Positions 53,148-62,357 of a DNA stretch of 64,000 bases are shown here, piece by piece. Made by a program: the position numbers and the translations under genes. The DNA comes from Candidatus Liminaster caballi (GTDB taxonomy: Bacteria; Bacteroidota; Bacteroidia; Bacteroidales; UBA3663): positions 98,952-162,951 of the forward strand of contig JAGHUA010000016.1 of assembly GCA_018065085.1 (NCBI GenBank), written 5' to 3'. Below the pieces are notes generated by a model that was given only the letters and a program-made list of their open reading frames with translations, had not been told where the DNA came from and did no database searches. Each line of letters starts with the position of its first letter. Positions within the stretch are counted from its first letter, which is position 1.

Positions 53148-54178
53148 TACGCCGACATGCCCGCACCGTCCTGCTCGTTGTCTGTACACTCATCCTCGCG
53201 CTGATGGTATGGAAAGCCGGCATCGGAGCATTGCTTGACAATCTGTTCACCATGCGCTGGTCTCTGCTGCTGTGCGTGGCTGTGTGGCTTGCGGTCTATG
53301 TGTTCAACACATTGTCGTGGGGTACGATAATCCGCATCTGGCAATGTCCGTCGGCTGTTCCGGCTGACCGTCGTCCGCTCTCGTTCATGAGGCTGTTCCG
53401 ACTGACTGTCAGCGGCTACGCACTCAATTACATTACGCCGTTCGGTCTGCTTGGAGGCGAGCCCTATAGGGTTGTTGAGCTCCGTAAGCATCTTGGCACC
53501 GAGGCAGCTGCGAGTTCCGTGCTGCTCTATGCCATGATGCATGTGTGCAGCCATGTGCTGTTCTGGCTCATCGGCTGTGTGGCGGCTGTCTGGGCGGTTG
53601 CCGACATCGATACGCGTCTTGCGGCCATCCTCTGGAGTGTGTGCGGTGTGTGTGTGATGCTGCTTGTGGTGTTCTACAGGTGCTACAGCCGCGGCATGGT
53701 GGTGCGTATTGTCTCAGCCGCACAGCATCTGTGGCTTATAGGCAATACGATAGGACGATGGAAGGCAAGGAACATCGGCAGGCTTACGTCCATTGACAAC
53801 GGAGTGGCTTGTCTCTTCATCGACCATCCGCGCAGGTTCTGGTGCTCGTTGCTGCTCGAACTTGTGTCGAGGTTGGTCAATGTGCTGGAGATTGCCGTCA
53901 TCCTGTGGTGGCTTTGTCCGCATCTGCAGGCAGGAATGCTCTATGCCGACGCTCTTGTGATACTGGCTTTCAGTTCGCTGTTTGCCAATATCCTGTTTTT
54001 CTCGCCAATGCAGATGGGCACGCGTGAGGGCGGCATCTATCTCGTCATCGAGATGCTTGGCCTGGCAGCCGCACAGACCGATCTTCTGCCACTCGCAGTC
54101 AGCATCAGCTTTGCAACGCGCATCCGCGAGTTCGTGTGGATTGCCATCGGCATCGCATTATTGAAAATGAAAGAATGA
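53144..54178 (+). CDS. LPG-synthase-type transmembrane (flippase-like) protein
   Basis: A polytopic inner-membrane protein of 344 aa with about eight hydrophobic segments, of the lysylphosphatidylglycerol synthase TM-region family (UPF0104/DUF2156-free type). Conserved pieces include GYALNYITPFGLLGGEPYRV, and NILFFSPMQMGTREGG near the end. Members flip or handle lipids and often sit with glycolipid genes. Its start overlaps the stop of the CDP-alcohol transferase gene by 4 nt, so it may flip or modify that lipid product. Confidence 0.8.
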   Translation: MIRRHARTVLLVVCTLILALMVWKAGIGALLDNLFTMRWSLLLCVAVWLAVYVFNTLSWGTIIRIWQCPSAVPADRRPLSFMRLFRLTVSGYALNYITPFGLLGGEPYRVVELRKHLGTEAAASSVLLYAMMHVCSHVLFWLIGCVAAVWAVADIDTRLAAILWSVCGVCVMLLVVFYRCYSRGMVVRIVSAAQHLWLIGNTIGRWKARNIGRLTSIDNGVACLFIDHPRRFWCSLLLELVSRLVNVLEIAVILWWLCPHLQAGMLYADALVILAFSSLFANILFFSPMQMGTREGGIYLVIEMLGLAAAQTDLLPLAVSISFATRIREFVWIAIGIALLKMKE

Positions 54179-54198
54179 AATAAAAAATATACAGAAAA

Positions 54199-54963
54199 AT
54201 GAAAGGTTTAATACTTGATTACGGTGCAACCATCGACAGCAACGGTAAGCACTGGGCAGAAGTGATCTGGGAGAGTTATTGCCAGGCATCGCTGCCACTT
54301 ACCAAGGAACAGTTCCGCGAAGCCTACATCTATGGCGAGCGTTACCTGTCAATGGTTTCCATCATCGATCCGTCGCAGAATTTCTTCGAGCTCATGCAGG
54401 TTCGCCTCGGCATTCAGATGGACTATCTCATCCAACAGGGTGTGCTCAGTCAGGACATTCTTCAGACCACGCTCCGCATCATTAGCGACGGCGATATGCC
54501 AATCATCGAGAACATGAGCGACCTCACACAGCATTTCGTCGATTTCATGGCTGGCCATTGCTATGATTATGCCCGCCGTTGCACTCTTGAGTCAATTCCG
54601 GTGGTCGAATACCTGGCCAACAAATACAAGTTGGCACTTGTCAGCAACTTCTATGGCAATCTCGCGTCCGTGCTTCAGGACTTCGGACTCCTGCGATGCT
54701 TCGTTACGGTCATCGACTCGACTGAGGTTGGCGTGCGCAAGCCTGATCCTGCAATATTCCAGATTGCCATCGACCGTTTGGGCATTCCTGTCAAGGACAT
54801 CACGGTGATCGGCGACTCATACAACAAGGACATCGTTCCTGCCCTGAACCTCGGTTGTAACGCTATCTGGTTCAAGGGCGACAGCTGGGATCCTGAACGC
54901 GACAAGGCCATCAGCTTCGAGCCGAGCATCACCAACATCATGCAGGTTTACGACATCCTCTAA
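54199..54963 (+). CDS. HAD-superfamily hydrolase with altered motif I
   Basis: A 254 aa HAD hydrolase. Motif I reads ILDYGATID: the nucleophile Asp7 is present but the usual second Asp (DxD) is Gly. Motif II is LVSNFYG, and motifs III and IV lie in GVRKPDPAIF and VIGDSYNKDI. The cap between motif I and II is large (about 20-140), making it C1-type. It is the last gene of the operon (20 bp gap) and may dephosphorylate a polyol or lipid-headgroup intermediate; loss of the second Asp could instead mean a non-phosphatase reaction. Confidence 0.75.
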   Translation: MKGLILDYGATIDSNGKHWAEVIWESYCQASLPLTKEQFREAYIYGERYLSMVSIIDPSQNFFELMQVRLGIQMDYLIQQGVLSQDILQTTLRIISDGDMPIIENMSDLTQHFVDFMAGHCYDYARRCTLESIPVVEYLANKYKLALVSNFYGNLASVLQDFGLLRCFVTVIDSTEVGVRKPDPAIFQIAIDRLGIPVKDITVIGDSYNKDIVPALNLGCNAIWFKGDSWDPERDKAISFEPSITNIMQVYDIL

Positions 54964-55044
54964 GTCTGCTGCCACGGCGTGCGCGGTTTCGTCGCCATGC
55001 CTTCAATGGCGTTATACTATTGAACATCATTAACACCTATTGTC

Positions 55045-56847
55045 ATGAAGCATCTGCTTACACTTGGGCTTTTTCTGGCTGTCTGTCCGTTGCTCGCTCA
55101 GAACGTGCAACGAGGCTCTGTGCTCGAATATAACGAGAAGAATGAGAAGAAACCGCTTCAGAATGTGGAAATCACGGTCGATAATGCCACTTCGGCGGTG
55201 TCGGATCTTCGCGGCGACTACACTCTACGATTCCGTCAGGTGTCAGTAGGTCAGAAGGTTCAGGTTCTTGCCATTGAGAAGGCAGGCTATGAACTGTTCA
55301 ATCAGGAGGACGTCGATGAATGGCGTGTGATGGCCGACGGACGTGTGCCGTTCAACATCCTGATGTATCGCAGCGACGCTTTGCGTGAGTTGCGCGACAG
55401 GTTTACGGCTATGGCGCTCCGTGTGCTCCAGTCGCAGAAGGGCGGAACACGTGACGGCAACTACACACGCAGGCTTGAGAACCTTGAACAATATATTGAC
55501 CGATTCGTGCGCGTCGATATGACTCAGGTGATCGATGCCGAGAAGAAGATACTGAAGCTGGTCAACAAAGGTCGTTTCGATGAGGCTCTCAAACAGTACG
55601 ACATGCAGAAGATTCCGATGCGTCGTGCTTCGGTCTATCGCCAATGTGCCCTGTTGCGCATGGCTGGCGGAACCGACAACGAGGCGAAAGCCATGGAACT
55701 CTTGCGCAGTCTGGCGTATGCTGACACTACGATGACAAGCGTCATGTCCGACTATGCTCACGAGGCGTATCTTGCCAAAGACTATACGGCGGCACTTGCT
55801 GCCTATCGGACTCTCTCCAATTCGGCTCGCGCGCAGTCTGACCTTGTCACTCTGGCAAAAGCCCGTATCAACGAAGGTGCCATACTCAACTACACACGCC
55901 GTAACTCGGACGGCACTCCGCTGCTCCAACAGGCCGTGGCTCTGCTCGACAGCATACGACTCGAACAGAACGACACGCTGCTCTATCTGTCGGACATTGC
56001 CCATGGCTGCCATTATCTTGGTCTGAACAGCCTGCGCCAACGCAATGTGGAAGAGGGCAGAGGCCTGCTCATGCGAGGCGTCTGGTCGTTGCGTGCCTTG
56101 CGCGATGTATCTTCGTTCGCTAATCTCCAGCCTCAATATGCCTCGCAACTGGTGCAGACGGGCAGCGCCTTGTGCGATACATATTATATATACGAGTCGG
56201 AAGTTCTGATACAAGAGGGCATCTCCGTGCTCGACGTGCTCTATACCGCCAAGCCTTATACGTATGTCGGACAACTCGCCAATGCGTGGTCAAACCTCGG
56301 AAGGGTTTACTTCAAGATGGGTGCGGCATACAACGAGAAGAGCGAGGACTGCTATCTGAAAGCCGGTTCGTACTATGACCGTGCTGTGGAGTATGACTCG
56401 ACAGCCAATATCCGTCAGCAGATGTCGAACCTCCATCACCTGGGCGATCTTTATAAGTCGAAGGGTGATTTTGCCAAGTCGGTCGATTGCTATGAGCCTG
56501 GGCGCATCTATTGGGAAGCCAACGACGATAAGTCGGAACAGGCCACACGCTTCCTGACTGAGACTTACGCCGACATGGGCGAGGCGCTCTATAAGATTGG
56601 CCGATATGACGAGGCGCTGCATTACGATTCGTTGTCGTATATCATTGCCAAGCCTCGCTACGATCAGAACCCCGAGCTGTTCAAGGACATGATGGGCACG
56701 TGCCTGCTGCACCTTGTCAATACCTACATCTCGCTCGATCGCTATGAAGAGGCGTTCGACTATGTTCGCAAGGCAATGGAGGTCGATCCGGAGTATCCGG
56801 AGACGCGCCGCCGTCTGGAGCAGATCAGAAGAAAACTCAACAAATAG
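55045..56847 (+). CDS. Secreted TPR-repeat protein with N-terminal carboxypeptidase-regulatory-like domain
   Basis: A 600 aa exported protein. The signal peptide (MKHLLTLGLFLAVCPLLA) is followed by a beta-sandwich (about 22-110, with VEITVDNATSAVSDLRGDYT). The rest is tetratricopeptide-like helices with repeated Ala/Tyr/Asp-rich pairs (for example EAYLAKDYTAALAAYRTL, and YEEAFDYVRKAMEVDPEYPE). It is likely periplasmic or outer-membrane attached and acts through protein-protein contacts. It is monocistronic, convergent with the RyR-domain gene and separated from it by a perfect inverted repeat. Confidence 0.78.
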   Translation: MKHLLTLGLFLAVCPLLAQNVQRGSVLEYNEKNEKKPLQNVEITVDNATSAVSDLRGDYTLRFRQVSVGQKVQVLAIEKAGYELFNQEDVDEWRVMADGRVPFNILMYRSDALRELRDRFTAMALRVLQSQKGGTRDGNYTRRLENLEQYIDRFVRVDMTQVIDAEKKILKLVNKGRFDEALKQYDMQKIPMRRASVYRQCALLRMAGGTDNEAKAMELLRSLAYADTTMTSVMSDYAHEAYLAKDYTAALAAYRTLSNSARAQSDLVTLAKARINEGAILNYTRRNSDGTPLLQQAVALLDSIRLEQNDTLLYLSDIAHGCHYLGLNSLRQRNVEEGRGLLMRGVWSLRALRDVSSFANLQPQYASQLVQTGSALCDTYYIYESEVLIQEGISVLDVLYTAKPYTYVGQLANAWSNLGRVYFKMGAAYNEKSEDCYLKAGSYYDRAVEYDSTANIRQQMSNLHHLGDLYKSKGDFAKSVDCYEPGRIYWEANDDKSEQATRFLTETYADMGEALYKIGRYDEALHYDSLSYIIAKPRYDQNPELFKDMMGTCLLHLVNTYISLDRYEEAFDYVRKAMEVDPEYPETRRRLEQIRRKLNK

Positions 56848-56923
56848 GCAAACACCCGAAAAATCCTGCCGCGTCACCATCGCACACGTGCAAGATATCC
56901 AATCGATTTACTTTGAGACAATG

Positions 56924-56970
56924 ACATAATAGGAAAGTCTGCACGCATGTTGCAGACTTTCCTATTATGT
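56924..56970. terminator. Perfect 20 bp inverted repeat, probable bidirectional terminator
   Basis: ACATAATAGGAAAGTCTGCA at 56924-56943 is fully complementary to 56951-56970 around a 7 nt loop. It lies midway between convergent genes. There is no long T-run, so a protein-binding role is an alternative. Confidence 0.75.
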
Positions 56971-57115
56971 TGTATGTGTTGTCGGAATTGTTTGCTCTGA
57001 ATACCTTGACACTTTGCATTGCTCTCAAATCATCTTGCTGGCAGACGTTGCACATGTGTCATGCTCTCGCAGCAGATCAGTTTGACACGAATGCACGGTG
57101 CGGAGCTCTCAAATC

Positions 57116-59458
57116 TTATCCCACCTGCTTCTGCATGTTCACGGCATCTCGCCAACGCAGCACGATGTAAGGCAAAGCACGTGTGAGGATCTCATCATAG
57201 ACAATGGACGGAGCGTCATACACTTCGAGATCCTTGAACGAAAGAATGTCGAGATGGGCCATCTCCCAGCCCTGCTGATAGAACTTCTTGCGTGCCTTCA
57301 GATCCTTGTATTCAGCCTTCTTGGCCAGCAGGTCGTCAAATTCGGTCAGCTCTTGGCTGTTTAGCGGACGGAAACCGGTCAGAAGTTTCTCGGTGTTCCA
57401 GCGGTTGTGCTCCACGTGTACGAGCATTTCCATCATGCCAGGCTCGTTGAGACGTTCGTCAATCTCCTCGATGCTCGATGTCTCGAAGTCAAGTCCGAGG
57501 TAGCGCAGCTTGGTCGGGATACTGTTGGCGTTGTAATTGCTGCTCCACTGGTCCGCAACGGTGCAGCGACGCCAGTACAGATCCTGCAGGGTGAGACCTG
57601 ACTCCTTGTCAATATCGTTGATATGTTCGAGCTTGGTGTCGTCCACATCGTTATAGACGTAGTTGACCAGCTTGGCAAGGCGGTAATCGACCACCGAGTC
57701 CTTTGCAAAGACATCTGAGTTCATGCCGAACGGGCGGATGATGTTATAGCGCATCTTGTGGCGCTGTTCATCTGACTTGCCTATGCCCGATAGGTTGGCG
57801 ATGAGGTCGGACGAGTGTTTCTGGAGCACAAGCACCTGAATGGCGTTGCGGAACACTTCGCGCGGCATGAAGATGGCCGAGTTCATGGCTGTCTGCGTCT
57901 GTTCCATACATACGGCAACGGTCACGATGGCATCCGGATTGCTGACCGCATCGACAAGGTAGCTCTGAATCTCGTTCGACTCGATCTTACCGCGTACGAA
58001 TTCCCATTCGAAATCGATGAACGAGCTGTCGCGCTCAGGATCATCGCTCGTGCGGTTGTTGCCAAGGTGTTTGTATGGACCCTCGCGCATCGGGTCGGTC
58101 CATGCCGTCGTGATGAAGTCTGGCTGGCCGCTGTCCACATAACGATGACGGCAGACCTTGAACAATTCGGCGTGCGAATTGATAAAGAGCGTCATTTCGC
58201 GGTCGGCACTTGGGTCGATGAAGGTGAAGCGGGTGCGTCGGCCCTGAGTCTCGAAGTTAGGGTAGTGGCATATCTGGCAGGCCTCCTCGGCAATCGACAC
58301 GCCGCTCTTGTTCATGCCCACGACGATGAGGTGAACGTATTTCTTGCTGTTGCGGTCAATGCAGTTGTTGCCTTCAAGCGGGAGGTATGAGAGCTCGTTG
58401 GAGTCCTTCGACTGACGCTTCACCAGCACGTTCTGAGCCCACATCTGGTGTATGTTGAGCGCCACGAACTCGATCTGCTGACGCACCACATCGTTGAGGT
58501 CGCTGTAGCGGAACGAGGCGAAGGTCGATTGGAAGTCGAACATGATGAAGCACTTCATGCGCGTCTTGCGATGCTTGGTCTTGAGGATCGTGGCGATGTT
58601 GCGCAGACAGAGCATGTTCTGCGAGTCGTGGTCGTCCTCCCATTCGCGCTGCGAACTCTCGCCCAGGAGATAGACTTCCGATGCACGCTCAAGGTGCAGC
58701 TGTTCCATGTCGGCCAATGTGCCGCGTCCGCCGTTGTAGAGGATGGTGTTCCATTCCTCGGCCTCGGTCAGTTCGCGTTGCAGCTCCAGTCGGTAGTAAT
58801 AGACGTTGTTTGTGGTCTGTACGATGACGTATTTGAGCGGATCTTCCTTGCGCGACAACAGCTGGCGGATGAGTGCCGGCACAGCCTCGTGCGCTCCGAG
58901 TATGACGGCATAGCGTGATCGCTGTATGTTGTATCTCACCTCGCCCCATTGCCAGTCATCGCTTCGTTTGCGCATGATGCCGGTCATCGTAGGAATCATG
59001 AAGCCCGAGAAGAGCAGCGTGCCGATGATGCCGATCCAGATGGCCCAGACACGTCCGCGTGGAGTACCTGAGGCATACTGACCGCCGATGCCACGGAAAT
59101 GGAAGAAGATTGTGCCGAGCAACGATGGATCTTCAGCCTGTTCGGTAATCTTACGCTGAATCTCGGCTTTGTATTCTACTTTCTGTTCGAGGTCGGTACC
59201 CGTACCGTAGAGGTTGTTATAGAAAAGGATGTCGTAAGGCTGCACGTTGTTGAAATACGCGACCGTGGTGATTGAGAACGGCAGCAGGGCAATGATGCAT
59301 AAGATTACAACCATGTACCAGTACTTCGAACGGGACAGGATTCTATCGACAACGATCTGCTTGTAGAAGATGCAAAAGATTGCATATCCCCATACAAACA
59401 TGCCGATGATACCAATAATGATTACAAATATATCGCCTGGTGTAATTGACTGGTGCAT
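57116..59458 (-). CDS. Membrane protein with RCK/TrkA-like and RyR-like domains
   Basis: A 780 aa inner-membrane protein. It has helices at about 12-34, 46-70 and 138-164. The first Rossmann-like region has YAVILGAHEAVPALIRQLL and the second has YVHLIVVGMNKSGVSIAEE. The C-terminal section (about 680-775, EHNRWNTEKLLTGFRPL, WEMAHLDILSFKDL) resembles the bacterial RyR domain. The layout recalls ligand-gated K+ or CASTOR/POLLUX-type channels. Ion transport is inference; no classical K+ filter is seen. It has its own TAACTTTG promoter box. Confidence 0.72.
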   Translation of the reverse strand: MHQSITPGDIFVIIIGIIGMFVWGYAIFCIFYKQIVVDRILSRSKYWYMVVILCIIALLPFSITTVAYFNNVQPYDILFYNNLYGTGTDLEQKVEYKAEIQRKITEQAEDPSLLGTIFFHFRGIGGQYASGTPRGRVWAIWIGIIGTLLFSGFMIPTMTGIMRKRSDDWQWGEVRYNIQRSRYAVILGAHEAVPALIRQLLSRKEDPLKYVIVQTTNNVYYYRLELQRELTEAEEWNTILYNGGRGTLADMEQLHLERASEVYLLGESSQREWEDDHDSQNMLCLRNIATILKTKHRKTRMKCFIMFDFQSTFASFRYSDLNDVVRQQIEFVALNIHQMWAQNVLVKRQSKDSNELSYLPLEGNNCIDRNSKKYVHLIVVGMNKSGVSIAEEACQICHYPNFETQGRRTRFTFIDPSADREMTLFINSHAELFKVCRHRYVDSGQPDFITTAWTDPMREGPYKHLGNNRTSDDPERDSSFIDFEWEFVRGKIESNEIQSYLVDAVSNPDAIVTVAVCMEQTQTAMNSAIFMPREVFRNAIQVLVLQKHSSDLIANLSGIGKSDEQRHKMRYNIIRPFGMNSDVFAKDSVVDYRLAKLVNYVYNDVDDTKLEHINDIDKESGLTLQDLYWRRCTVADQWSSNYNANSIPTKLRYLGLDFETSSIEEIDERLNEPGMMEMLVHVEHNRWNTEKLLTGFRPLNSQELTEFDDLLAKKAEYKDLKARKKFYQQGWEMAHLDILSFKDLEVYDAPSIVYDEILTRALPYIVLRWRDAVNMQKQVG

Positions 59459-59486
59459 ATACGCGCGTATTTTAAATAATGTGGCG

Positions 59487-59494
59487 CAAAGTTA
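59487..59494 (-). promoter_or_regulatory. -7 element (TAACTTTG) for the RyR-domain gene
   Basis: The minus strand reads TAACTTTGCGCC, 28 bp before the ATG at 59458. Confidence 0.65.
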
Positions 59495-59621
59495 GAGAAA
59501 AAAATATGATTCGCAAAGAAAAAATGACAAAAAATGCTTTATATTATCATATTTGCATGTTTTTTGAACCATTTATTGTATTTTTATTGATATAAATATT
59601 GTTTGGTTTTGTTAAATTTAT

Positions 59622-59629
59622 TACCTTTG
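59622..59629 (+). promoter_or_regulatory. -7 element (TACCTTTG) for the 5'-nucleotidase-like gene
   Basis: TACCTTTGCAGCGC, 26 bp before the ATG at 59656. It also rules out earlier in-frame starts for that gene. Confidence 0.7.
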
Positions 59630-59655
59630 CAGCGCTAAAACGTGAACAAACAACT

Positions 59656-61392
59656 ATGAATATCCGTGCTATCATATCACACGTGCTTGCTGTAATGACT
59701 CTTGTCATCGGCACTGGTTGCGCTCTCAGGTCGGAGGCCGACATCTCGTTGCTCTATCTGACCGATGTTCACGGACTGCTCCTTCAGGACGACTTCAACG
59801 AAGGTCATCAGGCGTCATCGAGCCTCGCCAAGTTCTGCTCATACCGTAAGATTGCTCTCATGGACGACCCTGAAAGGTTCATCCTTCTGTGTGGCGGCGA
59901 TCTGAATGTCGATCAGCCTTCGCTCTACTATTACAACAACTTTGTGAAATACGAGGAACATATCAGTCCGCGTGTCATGAACTGGCTCGGTTTCGATGCC
60001 ATACAGATGGGCGCCAACGATATGATCTCAGGCATGAAGATTTATCATGACCTCCTGCCCAAGCAATACCGCATGCCTTATCTGTGTGCCAACGCCATTG
60101 ACGACAAGACCGGCAAGTGTGCGTTCGTGCCTTACACCGTCATCGAGCGAAAGGGCGTAAAGGTGGCTGTGCTCGGCATGATGGATCCGCGAATCCGCAG
60201 CGGCATCCGCCATTCTTACTATGACGGCATCCATTTCATGCCGGTTGAGGAATGTGCACGCATGTGGATTGACAAGATTCGCACCAACGAACGGCCAGAT
60301 ATCATCGTCGGCCTGCTGCATACCGATGCCAAGAACAGCAACGTGCTCAATGTCCCCGGTTTTGACGTAATCCTTCTGGGCTTCGATCACAACAGTCTGC
60401 CTGCCGGCGAATTTACGGTCAATGAGGTGGGCGATACGGTCTATCTCGTAGAACCGATGCATCACGTCCAGGAAGTGGCTCGCGTTGACATCCAGATGAA
60501 ACGAGAGAACGGCGCATGGAAGAAGAAGGACGTCCAGGTGCAGCGCATCAGCCTGCAAGGCTATCCTGCCGACCTCGATTTCTGTGCGGAGTTCAAGCAG
60601 AGCACCGACGACATAAATAAGTATCTGTCAACGCCTATCGGTAATTTCGAGAACCCGATTCCGGCTTCTGACGCTCTGTTCGGTCCGTCGGTCATCATGG
60701 ATTTGATCCATAACATGCAACTCTGGGTGACCAAGGCCGATGTCTCGTTCACCAGCCTGTCATCATCGCTTGATGGCATCCGTTCGGGCACGTTCACGAT
60801 GCGTGACGTGTTCCAGCTCTACCGATATGACAACAAACTGATGATGCTCAGGATGACAGGCGCTGAAATTAACACCTTCCTTGAACATGCCTACGATGTG
60901 CAGTTCAATATGATGAAGAATGCAGACGATCATCTGATTGCATTCCGTTATGACGAGAATAATGAGATTATCAACGGCCAGTACGGTCCGGAACTTGTCG
61001 TGCCGCACTATGCCTACACCTCGGCTGCGGGCATCAAATATACTGTCGATGTCTCAAAGCCCAACGGTCAGAAGGTCAATATTATCTCGATGAGCGACGG
61101 CCGTCCGTTCGACGTAAATGCCGAATACAGGGTTGCGATCAACGACTATCAGGCGGCAGGTGGCGGTTCGCACACAACCGACGGTCTCGGTTGGGACGCC
61201 AATACAGCAGACGAACGACGCATATTCATCGGTGATATGGATATGCGAATGTATATCGTGAACTACATCAGAATGCATAAGGACGAACCAGTCTGCCGAA
61301 ACGACTGGAAGGTAATACCTGCTACATGGTGGAATCGCGGCTTCACGCGTGACTACAACCTGATGAAGCCTATGTTTGAACCAAAGCGTTAA
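59656..61392 (+). CDS. 5'-nucleotidase/metallophosphatase-fold protein with altered active site
   Basis: A 578 aa exported protein of the UshA-like family, with a signal peptide or lipoprotein signal (possible acylated Cys22). Asp37/His39 in LTDVHG and Asp82 in GGDLN are kept. The catalytic GNHE appears as GANDM (118-123 area), the H-x-H near DVILLGFDHN has lost its first His, and the H in GLLHTD remains. The C-terminal domain (about 330-578, with AAGGGSHTTDGLGWD) fits the substrate-binding half. Start chosen after the promoter box. Reduced or changed activity is likely. Confidence 0.75.
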   Translation: MNIRAIISHVLAVMTLVIGTGCALRSEADISLLYLTDVHGLLLQDDFNEGHQASSSLAKFCSYRKIALMDDPERFILLCGGDLNVDQPSLYYYNNFVKYEEHISPRVMNWLGFDAIQMGANDMISGMKIYHDLLPKQYRMPYLCANAIDDKTGKCAFVPYTVIERKGVKVAVLGMMDPRIRSGIRHSYYDGIHFMPVEECARMWIDKIRTNERPDIIVGLLHTDAKNSNVLNVPGFDVILLGFDHNSLPAGEFTVNEVGDTVYLVEPMHHVQEVARVDIQMKRENGAWKKKDVQVQRISLQGYPADLDFCAEFKQSTDDINKYLSTPIGNFENPIPASDALFGPSVIMDLIHNMQLWVTKADVSFTSLSSSLDGIRSGTFTMRDVFQLYRYDNKLMMLRMTGAEINTFLEHAYDVQFNMMKNADDHLIAFRYDENNEIINGQYGPELVVPHYAYTSAAGIKYTVDVSKPNGQKVNIISMSDGRPFDVNAEYRVAINDYQAAGGGSHTTDGLGWDANTADERRIFIGDMDMRMYIVNYIRMHKDEPVCRNDWKVIPATWWNRGFTRDYNLMKPMFEPKR

Positions 61393-62198
61393 ATCAGCAC
61401 AAACTTTTCGACTGCCACACCAACGCCGTCCTCTTCGTTGCTGAGTGTGACATAATCTGCTTTCTCCTTTACTTCGGGTGCTGCATTCTCCATGGCAACA
61501 CCAAGGCCTGCGAACTCAATCATCGACAGGTCATTATATCCGTCGCCACATGCCATCACCTCCTCGCGCTTGATGCCGAGCATGTCAATGAGTCGCTGGA
61601 GTGATGCGGCTTTGTCGATGCCCATCGGCACACATTCGAGGAAGAATGCCGACGAACGGTAGATGTTCATTCTGCCTTCCATCTGCTTTGCCAGTTCCTT
61701 TTCGAGCAGGGCAAGACGTTCCGGCACGCCTACGATGAGGCATTTGTTTATAGGATAGACAATCTGGTTGAGAAAATCATCATAGAGTTCGACAGGCAGT
61801 TTGTTGATGAATGCCTCATGCTCGACGTACTCGTCATCGATCACGCTCGACGCGATGCCGAGTCCCTGATAGGTGAGTATCGGGAAGTCATGGCTCGTAG
61901 CAGCCTCATAGAGTTCGGGCACAAGGTTCTCGTCCAGAATCTGTTCGAACACCACCGACCGGTCGCTCCATTTTGTCATCTTGCCGCCATTGAATGCCAG
62001 CACATATCCGCCGTGTTCACCGATAAGCAGTTCGTCGGCCAACGCCTGAATGCCGAGCGTCGGACGGCCGGACGCCAGTACGAGGATGACACCCTGTTCC
62101 TGGGCTTTCATCAATGCCTGTCGTGTGCGTGGTGTGATTACTTTCTGCGAGTTGGTGAGAGTGCCGTCAAGGTCGAGTGCGATGAGTTTGATTGCCAT
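61389..62198 (-). CDS. Cof-type HAD phosphatase
   Basis: A 269 aa cytoplasmic sugar-phosphate-like phosphatase of the HAD IIB (Cof) class. It has motif I LIALDLDGTLTNS, motif II VLASGRP, the Lys in FLECVPMGIDKAASL, and motif IV MACGDGYNDLSMIEFAG. It starts at the ATG at 62198; eight further upstream codons are open but follow the promoter. Its TAA and the TAA of the convergent nucleotidase-like gene share the sequence TTAA at 61389-61392, so the two genes end on each other. Confidence 0.9.
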   Translation of the reverse strand: MAIKLIALDLDGTLTNSQKVITPRTRQALMKAQEQGVILVLASGRPTLGIQALADELLIGEHGGYVLAFNGGKMTKWSDRSVVFEQILDENLVPELYEAATSHDFPILTYQGLGIASSVIDDEYVEHEAFINKLPVELYDDFLNQIVYPINKCLIVGVPERLALLEKELAKQMEGRMNIYRSSAFFLECVPMGIDKAASLQRLIDMLGIKREEVMACGDGYNDLSMIEFAGLGVAMENAAPEVKEKADYVTLSNEEDGVGVAVEKFVLI

Positions 62199-62219
62199 AG
62201 TAAATGATGTTTTGCGGCG

Positions 62220-62227
62220 CAAAGATA
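62220..62227 (-). promoter_or_regulatory. -7 element (TATCTTTG) for the Cof-type phosphatase
   Basis: The minus strand reads TATCTTTGCGCC, 21 bp before the ATG at 62198. Confidence 0.65.
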
Positions 62228-62298
62228 AGTTGAATTACACTTATTTCCAAATAATCAAAGCACAAAATAGGCACGATTGTCAAAAAAAGAGATGAATA

Positions 62299-62330
62299 TT
62301 TGTTAAATAGACTTTTTTTTAGTACCTTTG
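62299..62330 (+). promoter_or_regulatory. Full Bacteroidota promoter for the flippase gene
   Basis: A -33 TTTG at 62299-62302 and a -7 TACCTTTG at 62323-62330 are 20 bp apart, the consensus spacing. This is the clearest complete promoter in the window. Confidence 0.75.
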
Positions 62331-62357
62331 CGCCGTTTTTCTATACAGAATTAAAAA

